Assembly: GCF_027595985.1 (NCBI RefSeq)
Contig: NC_073313.1
Location: 104,737,052-104,801,051 of the forward strand
Direction of reading: 5' to 3'
Length of the DNA stretch: 64,000 bases
Source: Sorex araneus
Taxonomy: Eukaryota > Chordata > Mammalia > Eulipotyphla > Soricidae
Positions 44,722-55,789 of this stretch are shown here, piece by piece. The notes beneath the pieces are model-generated. The model ran no database searches and had not been told where the DNA came from. It saw nothing but the letters and a program-made list of their open reading frames with translations. The stretch's first letter is position 1. Each line of letters begins with the position of its first letter. The position numbers were made by a program, and so were the translations under genes.

Positions 44722-44880
44722 TGTAAGGTGTTTGACGTGCATGAAACTAACCCTGGGTGGATTCCAGCATTACATTTAGTACCCTGGGTTCTTCCAGGAG
44801 TGATTCCTGAGCATAGGGCTAGGAGTCAGTCCTGAGTACTGATTGGTGTGGCCCTAAACCAGATAACAACAACAAGAAGA
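44722..44880 (+). mobile_element. Old Sor SINE
   Basis: Plus copy lacking the first bases of the head; tail AACAACAACAAGAAG. Confidence 0.6.
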
Positions 44881-45142
44881 AGAAACTCAGGTAGGAGAGT
44901 TCAGTTGGAACTCCCTTCCCAGAAGAAAAGTTTGTAAGTGTCCCTTGTTTTCAATTAAAGACAAAAGATACCCTCTTCAAGGATGAAGTTACAGGGTTGA
45001 TATGGATGCATTTGGAGTAAGAAGGATAAGGACCCGCAGGAAGCAATGTGTCCTTAAGTAATACTTAGTTGTCAATGTCATTCTTCATAAGGTTTGCAAC
45101 TCCCCTTCCTCAAGCTTGAAGACTATAAAAACAGATCCTTTA

Positions 45143-45321
45143 GGGGTTGGAGCAATAACACAGCGGGTAGGGCGTTTGCCTTGCACGAAGCCGACCCAGG
45201 TTCGATTCCCAGCATCCCATATGGTCCCCTGATCACCGCCAGGGGTAATTTCTGAGTGCAGAGCCAGGAGTAACCCCTGTGCATCGCCGGGTGTGACCCA
45301 AAAAGCAAAAAACAAAAACAA
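45143..45321 (+). mobile_element. Young Sor SINE with perfect TSD
   Basis: AAAAACAGATCCTTTA occurs at 45127-45142 and 45322-45337, so the boundaries are exact. The sequence is close to the reference copy, with an AAAACAAAAAC tail. Confidence 0.93.
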
Positions 45322-45604
45322 AAAAACAGATCCTTTATTCCAAGGTCTGGGGAACTGGGTGTTATTGGGCAATTTTAACCCACAACAATTCTTTACATTT
45401 CTATAAAACACTGCATTCCTGTAGGAAATAATTCCTTTTCATGAACATCTTCTGAAAGCAGTCTGGCTGCCCCCAGCATGAAGTTGAAGGGTGGAAGCCA
45501 ATGAATGACTGGTGGGTTAAAGTCACACTGGATAACTCACAAGGACAAAGATCTGTGCCAATGTTCCCTATACAGCTACCAAAAACTAAAATGGTATTTT
45601 CTGG

Positions 45605-45745
45605 ATCTGAAAAGATAGAAAAATGGGCTAAATATGATTTGTATCTTGGGCTTGATCCTTGGCACCATGTGGTTCCCGAAGTACAGAGCAGGGAGTAGCC
45701 CACAAACACCACTCCGTGTGATCCACCCTTCCCCTCCTCACAACA
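45605..45745 (+). mobile_element. Partial SINE
   Basis: Recognised by GGGCTTGATCCTTGGCACC and CACCACTCCGTGTGATCC. Confidence 0.5.
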
Positions 45746-45774
45746 TATAAAAAAGGTATTTTCTGGACTTTTTA

Positions 45775-45960
45775 GGTTGGTCCATGATTTTTTGAGATTC
45801 TTTGATTTACAATACTATTAATGATGTTTTCATGCACATAATTTTAACAACACACCCATTACCAGTGTGCCCACTGGCATCCCAAAATTTGGCCTGAGGC
45901 TGCCTATTTTAGGGATCACCCCATCTTTTGCCCTTTGCCTCCATATTGACATTGAAAAGC
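45775..45960 (-). mobile_element. Old L1 3' UTR-type fragment
   Basis: Contains AACACACCCATTACCAGTG and CCCACTGGCATCCC in reverse orientation. Diverged. Confidence 0.4.
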
Positions 45961-46149
45961 AAGTCTGGGTTCTAAGTCTCTGAAGATATCTCCAATTGGA
46001 CATCTCTTGGATAATCTTTGGTGGCTACTGACTGGGACATTCTGGAAGTAGAGCTCTGCATCAGCAGAGATTTCCCAAATGGGTCTGACCTTCTGGATTA
46101 GGCAACCCCTCGACTGGGGAGTGAATGGTCACAGATCCTTTATGAAGAT

Positions 46150-46320
46150 TGGTTTTTATTTGGGGATACACTGAACTGTGCACAGGACTTATTCCTTGTT
46201 CTGCACTCAGGGATCACTCCTGGTGAGCTTGGGGAATGATATTCAGTCCTGGCAGTCGAACCAGGATCAGCCTCATGCAGAACAAACACTTTACCCTGTA
46301 TACTATTTCTACACCCCCCC
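46150..46320 (-). mobile_element. Sor SINE
   Basis: Reverse copy flanked by TTTATGAAGA (46139 and 46321). A poly-C run ends the head side. Confidence 0.75.
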
Positions 46321-46330
46321 TTTATGAAGA

Positions 46331-47054
46331 CTTTCGTATGTTTTGTTCTTTTCTTCTCCCTCCTTCTCATATCTCAAATGCTCAAATACCTGAAGAAGAG
46401 ACTGCTGTTTGATTACTCTAACCTGGATTCTTGTCTTTCATATCAGAAACAATTTTTCTGAAGATACCAATATAATGAATTCAAGAAAGCCCCCACTTAT
46501 AGTTAAGAGTGACCAGAGTAAGTTATTGCCCATGCATGAAATGTAAGTACAAGTGCTGTGTAGTCTTTTAGGAAAACGCTTTCAAAGGGAAGAGTGAAAA
46601 TTCTTCCTCTCTGCCCTCCGGATTGTGTATACTATGGCTGGGGCTTGAGCAGCCATTGTGGAATATGAGGAAACTTGCCAAATATGGTGGCACTGCAACT
46701 TGGAAGAAATTTGGGTGACTGGTGAGCAAAACAGAACTAGGTTCTTTCCCCAGGGAGCTTCCAGTTCAGTGAAGCAGAAAAAAAAATATATATGCACCAA
46801 TCATTACAGTCTGAGATAAATTCATCAAAAGAAAGAAAATGGAAGCCTCCTTCAAAAAGGATTATGGGTGAAAGCTTCTCAGAAGAAGGGAACAAATAGC
46901 TATACAAAGGATGGAGTGTCAATGTTAATGGAAGTTTTCTGGGCCAAGAGTATACATACAGAAAAGCTCTAAGGAATGGTAAAGAATAAAAATGAAAATC
47001 AGTACTATGGAGTTCGAAGTTTGTAAAGAATAATGGAGTGAAGGCTAAGAATGA
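46331..47054. other. Unique interval
   Basis: Nothing recognised. Confidence 0.35.
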
Positions 47055-47205
47055 AATTCAAGTGGTCAAACACATGCCCTGTGGTGTACAAGACCTTGTG
47101 TTGGATCCCTGGCACTGTGTGCTGACCCTCAGTCCCAACACCATCCGTATAGCCCCTGAGTGCTACTGCAACTAACACACACAGTGGGGTGTGTGACTGA
47201 AAACC
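47055..47205 (+). mobile_element. Partial SINE
   Basis: Retains CTTGTGTTGGATCCCTGGC and GTGGGGTGTGTGACTG. Confidence 0.45.
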
Positions 47206-47940
47206 TTGGAGAGGTCAGCTGAGCCAGATCACGTAGACACCTGTTGACCATGGGAAGGAGTTTGGACTTTATTCTAAGTGCAATGATAAGCCATTGATAA
47301 GCTTCAAGCCAGGGAACAGCAGGAGCTGAGTTTGCAGTAAGAATGTTATTCTGGCTGCTGTGTGGAGCTGCACAGGGTCAGTTATGCAAGTAGGAAGACC
47401 AGCACATAAGGATTTTGCCTCTCTGTGAGAGATGAGACATAAAAGATAGAGGTCCCTACCCCCTTCCCCATTAGTTAGAGTTACTCACCCTGTCTCTGCC
47501 ACAGATGATGGACAGCAGCCTCCCCTGCAGGAACTGAGCTGTTTCAGGGGTATGAGAGAAGTCCAGGCTGGGAGCACACAAATAATAAGGACCAAATGTT
47601 GCGATGCTGAACATGCCCTGCTTCTCCATTCAAACGCCCCAGTCTGTCTACTGGACAACCATTCTCCTTATGGGATGAGCTCTAGGAACACAGGGTCAAT
47701 GTTGAATCTGCTCTGTGCCTGACCCAGAGATACCAGCTAGTGGTAATGGGACTGTGATGATGCAGAGCGCATGAGTTGGAGGTTCAGAGGAACCCCCTGG
47801 GGGTGAATTGGATGCAGGATCTTATAAGGGAGGTAGAACCCGAGGGTTATGGTGTGAACAGTTGTATAAATGGTGATGTCTTACACAGAGGAGGCTGACA
47901 CTGGGGGAGGTGGAAGTCAAGACAGAGATTTGGATCACAA
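47206..47940. other. Unique interval
   Basis: No exon or repeat recognised. Confidence 0.35.
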
Positions 47941-47944
47941 AGAT

Positions 47945-49260
47945 ATTGATGTACTTTGGTTTTGATTTTGGTTGTTTGAGCATCAAAGTGGTGCTTAGGG
48001 CTTATTCCTGGCTCCACTCTCAAGGATTATTCCTGGTGGGGATTGGTGGATCATGGAGTACCATGCATAGAAGTCGGGCCAGCCATGTGTAAATCAAGTG
48101 CCTTTTTTAAAAAAACTTTTTATTAAATCACCATGTGGAAAGTTACAAAGTTCTCAGGTTTATATGTCAGTTATACAATATTCAAACACCCATCCCTTCA
48201 CCAGTGCCCATATTCCACCACCAGAAACCCCAGTATACCCCCCGCCCCCACCCCCTACCCCCTACTGTATAACTAATGAATTTCACTTCATTTTTTCTTT
48301 ACCTTGATTACGTTCCATAATTCAACACAAAACTCACTATAAGTTGTTGGAGTTTCCAACCAAGAGAGACAGACCTACTACATTTGATAATTAGTTTTTC
48401 ATTGCTGGAAATGGAGAGATATGTAGCCCCACTGCTACAAGTACATAACTCTCTCTCTCTTTTTTTTCCGTTTTTCCTTTTCCCTTTTTTTTTCTTTTTC
48501 CCCCTCATCCCCCTTCCCGCGCCTCATAGTATGGTGTACGCCACGCCACGTCGGCCAGCGTGGGGCTTTTGCTTAGTTCACAGTCCAGAGAGGTGGCTGC
48601 TACATTAAAAACCTTCAAAATTTCAACAAAAACTTACTGTTATTATTTGGAGTTTCCCCCCCAAGTCAGACCTGTTCAAAAGGAACCATTTCACATTGCT
48701 GACAATTATAAATGTTAAGTCGCGCAGACGCAGCCGCGTCCGCGCGGTTTTGGATTTCTGTATAAAGTCCAGGGAAAATTCTGCCAGAAATTACATAGCC
48801 CAGCTCACAGTCCCAGTGCATTGCTGTAAGAAGTCTCTGAATTCAAAGTCTTTAGGCGCAGAGTGTCCGATTCGCGCTCAGAGGCTCCGGATTTATCTGG
48901 GCCGAGGGCGTGCCGGTTACACCCCCTTCCCATGAGTTCCTGGGAGCCCCAAAAGTAAAAACCGGATACCTCTGGGTTTGGAGTCACAGAAGATGGCGCC
49001 TGCCACGTGGATGCCGCCAGGCCGCTGCTTTCCGTGCAGGAAGACAGGGTGGGGAGGAAAAAAATCCACCCCCGGCAGCACAGAGCTGTAGCCCAGTTCG
49101 CAGTCCCAGTGCATTGCTATTGGATGCTGCGCTGGATGCCCGAATGTGTTACATCTCTGGAATCAAAGTCTTTAGGCGCAGAGGGTCCAATTCGTGCTCA
49201 GCGGCTCCAGATTTATCTCTCAAGTGCCTTACCTGTGTACTGTCTTTCCTGCCCCAATAG
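47945..49260 (-). mobile_element. Sor SINE split by a 1.1 kb insertion
   Basis: 47945-48104 is the main body of a reverse SINE. Its head resumes at 49220-49260 (CAAGTGCCTTACCTGTG...TGCCCC). The intervening DNA is a separate retro-insertion. Confidence 0.8.
48105..49219 (-). mobile_element. Coding-free retro-insertion: L1-type 3' UTR plus CpG-rich module
   Basis: TCAAGTGCCTT flanks it (48094-48104 and 49220-49230). In minus-strand order: a CpG-rich segment with two copies of a block (49092-49218 and 48799-48898, each with CTTTAGGCGCAGAG), an AGATGGCGCC site near 48992, a CpG cluster GCGCAGACGCAGCCGCG near 48722, a purine/pyrimidine-biased stretch, then an L1-type 3' UTR (48105-48260). No ORF1 or ORF2 is recognisable. 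Confidence 0.75.
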
Positions 49261-49458
49261 TGACATACCTGTGTGAAACTTCCTAATGGAGCTAACCAGG
49301 AGAGAGCTGAGTGTTTGAGCCATAGACATTCTTAGGATTAGAGAAATAAATGTGGGAGTCATACACTTTGGTTGTGTGACTTAAGATATTGAAACAGATG
49401 GAGCTGTTTGGGAAAAGAGGGAAGAGTCCAGAGAAGCATTTTAATTTGACGGAGGAGG

Positions 49459-49606
49459 AGGTTGGGCCACACCTGTCTGTGCTCAGGGTTTACTTCTGAC
49501 TGTGCTAGTGGTGCTCAGGGGACCCTATGTGCTGCTAGAGAGCATATCCGGGTTGGCCATATTCAAGACAAGTGACTTAACCCCTGTACTCTGTCTCAAG
49601 CTCCCA
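49459..49606 (-). mobile_element. Sor SINE
   Basis: Reverse copy with GGGCCACACCTGTCTGTGC and a partly preserved GGGGACCCTATGTGC. Confidence 0.65.
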
Positions 49607-50298
49607 GAGAGACACTGTGATAGTGAGAAGAATAAAGAAGACTGCAAAGGTGATTGAGAAAGTTCTAGAGGATGATGTGTATGTTGCCTGTCATCTCCAA
49701 CAGAATATGTTAGAATATGAGGCAGCTGAGAAATAGGACTTCTTTCCTTCTGCCTGAAATTAGAATCAATCAAGAGAGAGAGACACATGAGTCAGACAGA
49801 AGATAAGAACATTGCCTTTATTCATCATAAAGCTGGTGGGAGAAAGCGGAGTAGAGTTGCCACTGAACAGGCCTGTTCTTCCCTGATTCACTAAATGTAC
49901 CCACACCTCAGACCTCCCTATCGAACATGCCCAGGCCTCCCCTGTAGGAGGATGAGCCTGACTCTCCTCTTTTAGCTGCCTCAGGGGTGTGGGAGCATTC
50001 CAGAGCTGGCATCCCTTGCAGACTGAGAGTGAGCACACAAAGCATGGACAGAGGATGGGGCAATGGTGCTAAGTGGGCCCTGTTTCCCCTTCCAAATTTT
50101 CCAGCCCATCTCCTTTACAACCTCCAAATGGGAATGTGAATTCCAGGGTCACAGAGCCAATGTCGAACATGCTCTACGCCTGGCATGTGATAAGGGTCAT
50201 TGCTTGCTAGATGTATGAATGAATTCTGATAGCAAGAATGCAAGGGTCCTCACATATCATCCAGGAATTACCTGGGATGCTTAAAAATATCTACCATT
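49607..50298. other. Unique interval
   Basis: Nothing recognised. Confidence 0.35.
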
Positions 50299-50450
50299 GG
50301 TGCCAGAGAGAAGGCGCAGGGGTTAAAGCACTTGCAATACATGTAACTGACTATGGTTTAAATCCTGGCACACTTTTATGGTCCCATTAACACTACCAGG
50401 AGTGATTGCTGAGCGCGGAGCCAGCAATGCCAGGTGTGGCCCACAAAACA
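50299..50450 (+). mobile_element. Old Sor SINE
   Basis: Plus copy with GGTGCCAGAGAGAAGGCGC head; B box AAATCCTGGC. Confidence 0.6.
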
Positions 50451-50459
50451 AACTAAAAA

Positions 50460-50605
50460 CCTACCAGACTCCACCTCCCCAGCCCCAACCACTGATTCAA
50501 TTCACATTTCAGGTGTAGGTAGGGTTCAGGCAATAGTACTTTTTTCAACTCTCCCTGGAGATTCCAATTAGCAAATACGATTAAGAACTATTGCTCTGAA
50601 GAGGC
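50460..50605 (+). mobile_element. MER5A-like DNA transposon fragment
   Basis: Contains CTGATTCAATTCACATTTC and a terminal AAGAACTATTGCTC resembling the hAT-Charlie MER5A end. Non-coding. Confidence 0.45.
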
Positions 50606-50934
50606 TATGGTGCCACCAGTAGGCAAACCAGTACCTGCGGGGTGAGTTCACCAGCAGCCTGATGGGACTTCAGGCTTCTTAAGACCCTGAAATTGCCACT
50701 GTGCCTCTGGCTGGACCCCAACAATTTGGGAGCAAATTTCCTGAGAAATGAAATGGCCAAAATTTAGGTATGTGGGAGTCACGCCCACAAACCACCTGCA
50801 GCTCAGCTACATAAGCTCAAATCTGGCCTTTCTTCAGAGACCATAAATAAATTTCTTTGCATGCAGGATCCCTGGGCTCCATCCCCAGCACATCTTGATC
50901 CTTGAGTACCTCTGAGAGTGGCTCAAAAATCAAA

Positions 50935-51430
50935 AAGACCTGGTAATTTGAGAAGTTTCTGTATTGTTTTCCAAAAACTTTGAACCAGTTGACATTCCCA
51001 CCAGCAGTGGATGAGGGGTCTTTTTGGGATTGAATTTCCATATGAGTCAGCATTTCCACTTTTGGCATTTATCCTCACGGCCTCAAACACTTCATTCAGA
51101 AAAGACATTTGTACTTCTATGTTCATTGCAGCACTATTCAGAATAGCCAAAAATCTGAAAACAACCCAAATGTCCAGAATTGATGACTGGATGAAGAAAC
51201 TATGGTACATGTCCACAATGGAATACTACTTGGTTATAAGAAAAGATGAAATCATGCAATTTTCCACTGTGTGAATGTTTCTGGAGAGGATGGAAGGGGA
51301 GGGGAGGGACACTGGGACAATGGTGGAGGGAAGCTTACACTCTGTTGAAGGGTATGGAGATGGAATGTTTTATGCATGAAAACCTGACATTACAAATATT
51401 GTAAATTACGGTGCCTAAAATAAAAAAATG
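50935..51430 (+). mobile_element. 5'-inverted L1 3' end
   Basis: 50935-51020 is antisense ORF2 (equivalent to about 34490-34570 of the full L1). 51040-51270 is sense ORF2 just downstream of it, and 51275-51430 is 3' UTR. The switch at about 51020-51040 is the hallmark of twin priming. Confidence 0.75.
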
Positions 51431-51442
51431 AAATGTACTTGG

Positions 51443-51608
51443 TAGGGCTGGACAATGTACAGCATGTGGAGCCTTTGCCTTGCATGTGGCCAACCTAAGT
51501 TTGATCCCTGGCACCCCATATGATCACCCAAACCCAATAGGAGTGATTCCTGAAATCAGAGCCAGAAGTAAGCCTTGAACACCAATGGGTGTGGCACAAA
51601 AACCAAAC
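51443..51608 (+). mobile_element. Sor SINE
   Basis: Plus copy with CCCCATATGATCACCC. The flanks AAATGTACTTGGTA and AAATGTGCTTGTAAA suggest an imperfect duplication. Confidence 0.75.
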
Positions 51609-51624
51609 AAAAATAAATAAATAA

Positions 51625-51790
51625 AATGTGCTTGTAAAGTAGGCAAGCTGGGGTATGGGCAGGATCCTGGGGATACTGATAGAAGTTGACACTGGTGGTA
51701 GGACTGGTTCTGGAACATTGTATGCTTGAAACTCAACTATGAACATATTTGTAAACCACGTGACTATATAAAATAAAATAAAAATAGCAA
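51625..51790 (+). mobile_element. Old L1 3' end
   Basis: Ends with ATTGTATGCTTGAAACTC, then AACATATTTGTAAACCACG and an ATAAAATAAAATAA tail. Confidence 0.6.
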
Positions 51791-51971
51791 GATTTTTTAT
51801 CATGTGGAACTGGGGGCTGGTGGGAATAAGAAGCTAGTGTTTTATGGCGCTATAGTATTAGTTTGGGATGATAAAAAGGGTCTGGATATAGCTATCAATG
51901 AAGGTTGCACAACAATATGAATGAATTTAATGCTATTAAAAAGTACACTTAGAAATGGTTGCAATGGAAGT

Positions 51972-52065
51972 TGGAGTGAGAGTTCACGGTTAGGGCACTT
52001 GCCTTGTATGCAGATCAACTCCCAGCATCTTAGTGCCTCTTGAATGTACCTGGGTGCAGCTTCTT
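51972..52065 (+). mobile_element. Partial SINE
   Basis: Head CGGTTAGGGCACTTGCC; the centre is deleted. Confidence 0.45.
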
Positions 52066-52190
52066 TCATTTAATGTTTGATTCAAATGGTTGAGAATCAT
52101 CTGGAGGATCCCTGGATCACCTAAGCACCACTTGGGAGATCCTCCCCAGAAAAAGGTTTCAATGGTAAATTTTATGTTCTATGTATTTTG

Positions 52191-52422
52191 CCCTACCAGC
52201 GGTGCTATCACTTGCATGCGGACGACCTGGGTTTGATTCCTCTGTCCCTCTCAGAGAGACCGGCAAGCTACCGAGTGCATCCTGCCCGCATGGCAGAGCC
52301 TGACAAGCTACCCGTGGCATATATTCAATATGTCAAAAACAGTAACATCAAGTTCACAATGGAGACATTACTGGTGCCCGCTCGAGCAAATCGATGAACA
52401 ATGGGACAACAGTGCTACAGTG
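52191..52422 (+). mobile_element. RTE-tailed SINE with inverted 5' tip
   Basis: CTATGTATTTT flanks it (52180-52190 and 52423-52433). Bases 52191-52212 are the reverse complement of the head start (GCCCTACCAGCGGTGC). The rest of the head, body and RTE-like tail run in sense. Confidence 0.8.
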
Positions 52423-52457
52423 CTATGTATTTTCCACAATTCAAAAACCACTTTCAG

Positions 52458-52645
52458 AACTGGAGAGCTAGTCCAGTATGTGTGTGTGGTGGGGATGGGG
52501 TACCTCGTGTTCCATGCAGCCAACCAGGGTTTGAATCCCTGCACCTCCTATGGTTCCCCCAAGCCCTGCCATGAGTAACCCATGAGCAGAGTCAGAAATA
52601 AGCCCTGAGCACAGCCGGGAATCACCCCTATAAACCAAACCAAAT
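52458..52645 (+). mobile_element. Old Sor SINE
   Basis: Plus copy with GGGTTTGAATCCCTGC and CACAGCCGGGAATCACC. A TGTGTGTG run interrupts the head. Confidence 0.6.
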
Positions 52646-52829
52646 AAAACCCACTTTCATGTCATCCTTGACTCATGGCAACTTGGCCTTCCCCGACTGT
52701 GTCATGGGTCTAGCTGATCTTTTCACTTGGTGGGTGTCATTCAAACTTGTCTCCAGTGAAGCATCAACAGAGAAGAAGGATAGAAGGATCAATTCCTGAT
52801 CCTGGCGCCCCTCTTTAGTCTGGGGGCAG

Positions 52830-52915
52830 AGCTGAGAATCTGCATTTGATACCCATTTCCTCATCAACCTAATTCAAGTGGACTGCGACTCCCACTGTGA
52901 GAAGCACGGCCTTTA
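52830..52915 (+). mobile_element. Possible MER5A-like fragment
   Basis: GCTGAGAATCTGCATTTG and CTGTGAGAAGCACGG resemble parts of MER5A. Short and uncertain. Confidence 0.35.
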
Positions 52916-53535
52916 GATGGTGGGAGCCTCTTTGGACTTTGTCTCTTTGTCATTCCGGCCCCTTTCTTCCCGTGACCCCTCTCCCGACCCTAGCTGGCCC
53001 TCATCACCTCACACCTGGGCCACAGCAACAGCTGTCATGCCTTCAGCTAGCCCTTCTCTGCCCCAGCCTCTCCAGCTGCCGGAACCCATCTTCGGCAAAT
53101 ATCTTTGGCATCACATCACTTCCCTGCGCAAGTGCCACCCACGGCTCCCGCAGACCTTTTAGATCCTATGTCAAGCCTTAGGCTTCAAACTGGCCAAGCT
53201 AGCCTCGTTCCTCACCTCCCGCACGAAGCCCTCTGTCCTACTTCCTTCTTCCTCCTATGCTACTGCACTCCTATCTTTCCAGGCTCATTGTTCATATTTA
53301 GTCTCCTGCTAGTCCCTGGAGTAGTTGAGGTGGTTGCCGTTCTCTCTCCAAAGTCTCATTGGAGGAATAATAAAAGTGTCTTGAGATCCTTCTGCCTGTT
53401 TCTCAATGCAGTGTCTTCCCTCCCTGACTTCTGGCCCTACCATTCATTTGCCATAGGATATCTGGCAAGTTGCTTGAACTCTTCCTGCTTCTATGCTCTC
53501 TTTTTGTCATCAATAAAAATGGGAAACAGGAATCT
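52916..53535. other. Interval with possible ancient repeat
   Basis: 52995-53300 has pyrimidine-rich sequence (CCTCACACCTGGGCCACAGC) that resembles an ancient mammalian repeat I cannot name with confidence. No exon supported. Confidence 0.3.
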
Positions 53536-53699
53536 GGGGCTAGAGAGATAGCACAGTGTGTAAAGCCACTTGCCTGGAATGTGGTCGACACTGGATTCAG
53601 TCTTGAGCACCACATATAGTCCCTTAATTATAGCCAGGAGTGACCCTTGAGTGCAGAGTTATAAGTAAGCCCTGAGCCATAGCCAGGTGTGGCCCCTCC
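53536..53699 (+). mobile_element. Sor SINE
   Basis: Plus copy with head GGGGCTAGAGAGATAGCAC and end AGCCAGGTGTGGCCCC. Confidence 0.75.
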
Positions 53700-53771
53700 A
53701 AATATTAAATACAATTTTGTAATTAAAAATGGGAATCTCAAGCACACTTGCCTGGTTGGCTTGTGGAGAAG

Positions 53772-54090
53772 ACTGGGGAGACTGAGGGAGAACACTGTAG
53801 TAGAGCACCTACCTTGCAGACAGAAGGACCCAGGTTTGGACCTCCGACACCACACTCATGAAGTGTGGGATCCTTGAGGCACGGCCACTTGCCATCCCCA
53901 GCGCTGAGACTAAGTATGTGATCTTCAGTGGCCCTTCTTGCACATTCAGTTGAAAACACCATAATTCAAGTTTGTGACCCCCAGGGAGCATCACAACTAA
54001 GCACTGGCCCATCGTAACCCAGAACCAAGTGCACAGCAAATACTACGACCAGGTGTGCTAGCTTGGCGTCCCCGTGTGTGGCCCCTGCTC
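53772..54090 (+). mobile_element. Long or dimeric old SINE
   Basis: Head-like GGGAGACTGAGGGAG with B-box-like CCCAGGTTTGGACC, and a second 3' end at CCAGGTGTGCTAGC. About 320 bp, so a dimer or an insertion is likely. Confidence 0.45.
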
Positions 54091-54139
54091 ATCACAACCA
54101 CCACCGCCAAAACAAAAGCAGGCAGGGAAGGACAATGAC

Positions 54140-54230
54140 TCCGGAGCTGGGAAGATAACTTTGCATGCAGGAGCCTTAGGTTAGATTTCTGGCCCCACAT
54201 GTTTCCCCTAGCATGCCTGGAGTGCCTCCT
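54140..54230 (+). mobile_element. Partial SINE
   Basis: Head only (GAGCTGGGAAGATAAC, TTAGATTTCTGGCCCC). Confidence 0.4.
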
Positions 54231-54274
54231 TCTCAGCATCCTTAACTGTGACCCAAAAAGGAATCAAAGGGGAC

Positions 54275-54330
54275 TTTATAACAGTGTCTGGCACAGTGTT
54301 TTAGCATTAGTAATTATTGTTATCAGGGCC
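54275..54330 (+). mobile_element. MIR fragment
   Basis: AACAGTGTCTGGCACAGTG followed by TAATTATTGTTATC. Confidence 0.45.
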
Positions 54331-54990
54331 TCTTTCAGGCTGCTCCTTCTTGGAAACCACTTCTGTTTGGAAGCGCTAAGTGATGGGAGTTTCCTCCCCA
54401 ACCTTGCTTCGCTGAGCAAAGGTGCTGAAGGATGAAGTATCTGGATTCCAGTGAACTCCTCTGCATGACAAGCTGAGGAATCTGGCTGCCAGCAAAGCTC
54501 ATTATGTTCATTAATGTCTAACCAACTTCGAGAAGAGGGGGTGAGGTTTAAAAGCCAGATTTTTTAAAATCTAGAATGAATAAGATGATGTTAGGATCAC
54601 CTCAAATGTGCTGAGGGACAGCAGAGTGTCGTCCCCTGTGGTCTTTCTCAAGTCCTTCTCTCTCCACGGGTTCCACTTGCTCCCTGGATGCCTCCTCAGA
54701 GCTCCTCAGGAGCGCCTTCCTTCACAGTGCTTTCCAGTCCAAAGGCCTTGCACCTTGCCCCGCAGCTGTTCTGGCCTGTCAATAATCTACCACCCACATT
54801 TCTCTGCTGCTTTTTCAAGCCACATGGTCACTTTGGGGGCAAATACAACAAATCCCTTTATAAGACCTGCTGACTTCACTGTCAGGGACAGTCATTCTGA
54901 GATCTGTCAATGAAGACTAAAAGGTCAACCCTTCTAAGTTTGGGAGAGGCTGAAAAATATTTTTGACATCTGAAAGGAATCCTCGTATTA
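54331..54990. other. Unique interval
   Basis: No exon or repeat recognised. Confidence 0.35.
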
Positions 54991-54994
54991 GTCA

Positions 54995-55288
54995 CTTTTT
55001 TTTGAGGTGCAGAAGCTTCTTAGTTTAGTGTAGTCCCATTTGTTTATCTTTGCTTCCACTTGTCTGATCAGTGGTGCTTCATCTTTGAAGATACATTTAG
55101 CTTCAATATTGTGGAGGGTTTGCCACATTTTCTTCCATGTGTCTTATGGATTCCAGTCTGATGTTGAGGTCTTTAATCCACTTTGACCTGACTTTTTTTG
55201 TGCATTGCATTATATACACGATAACCTTTAAGTATCTATATTGCAGCCCACGGTGCCCAAAAAGAGAGAGAGAGCACTTGCAAGAGAA

Positions 55289-55321
<33 letters not shown>

Positions 55322-55500
55322 GACTGTGGGAGTGATGGGAAGGAAACTGGGGACACTGATCCTGTGAAACATACACTGGTGGAGGGATGGGTGTTGGAAC
55401 ACTGTATGACTGATATCTAATCATGAACAGTTTTGTAAGGGTCTATCTCCCAGTGATTCAATAAAAAATATTTTAAAATATATAAAATAAATAAAAAGAA
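54995..55500 (+). mobile_element. 5'-inverted L1 3' end
   Basis: 54995-55222 is antisense ORF2 (equivalent to about 33950-34145). From about 55228 the sequence is sense 3' UTR (ATATTGCAGCCCACGG, an expanded AGAG tract at 55260-55318, then GGTGTTGGAACACTG). About 950 bp between the two segments is missing, so twin priming with deletion. Confidence 0.75.
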
Positions 55501-55506
55501 CTCTTC

Positions 55507-55640
55507 TGGGTCTGGGGGGGAAGCATAGGGCTTAAGGCCTTACACTCAAATAATTCCTGGCTCCATATATGGTCCTCAAGAGTACGGCCAGGGGTCACTC
55601 CTGAGCACAGCTGGCTATGACCCTCCCCTCCCCCAAATAT
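55507..55640 (+). mobile_element. Old Sor SINE
   Basis: Plus copy with CTCCATATATGGTCC and GAGCACAGCTGGCTATGACC. Confidence 0.55.
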
Positions 55641-55644
55641 AAAA

Positions 55645-55785
55645 GGGCCTTTCTGAGTGTTGACTTTGCATGCATGAGGCCTGTGTTCAATCTCCAGAAC
55701 CTCGTGATTTTGTAGGCACTGCTAGGAGCAATCCCGAAGTACAGCGTATGGAGTAATCCCCAACACTGCTGGATTTGTCCCCCAG
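55645..55785 (+). mobile_element. Old Sor SINE (last before TSC22D3)
   Basis: Plus copy with TGCATGAGGCCTGTGTTC and GTATGGAGTAATCCCC. No further SINE is recognised to the right. Confidence 0.55.
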
Positions 55786-55789
55786 AATA

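Noticed and set aside
53105..53551. 148-residue plus-strand frame that looks partly hydrophobic
   Set aside because: It spans pyrimidine-rich, probably ancient repeat DNA; Leu/Ser/Phe richness follows from composition.
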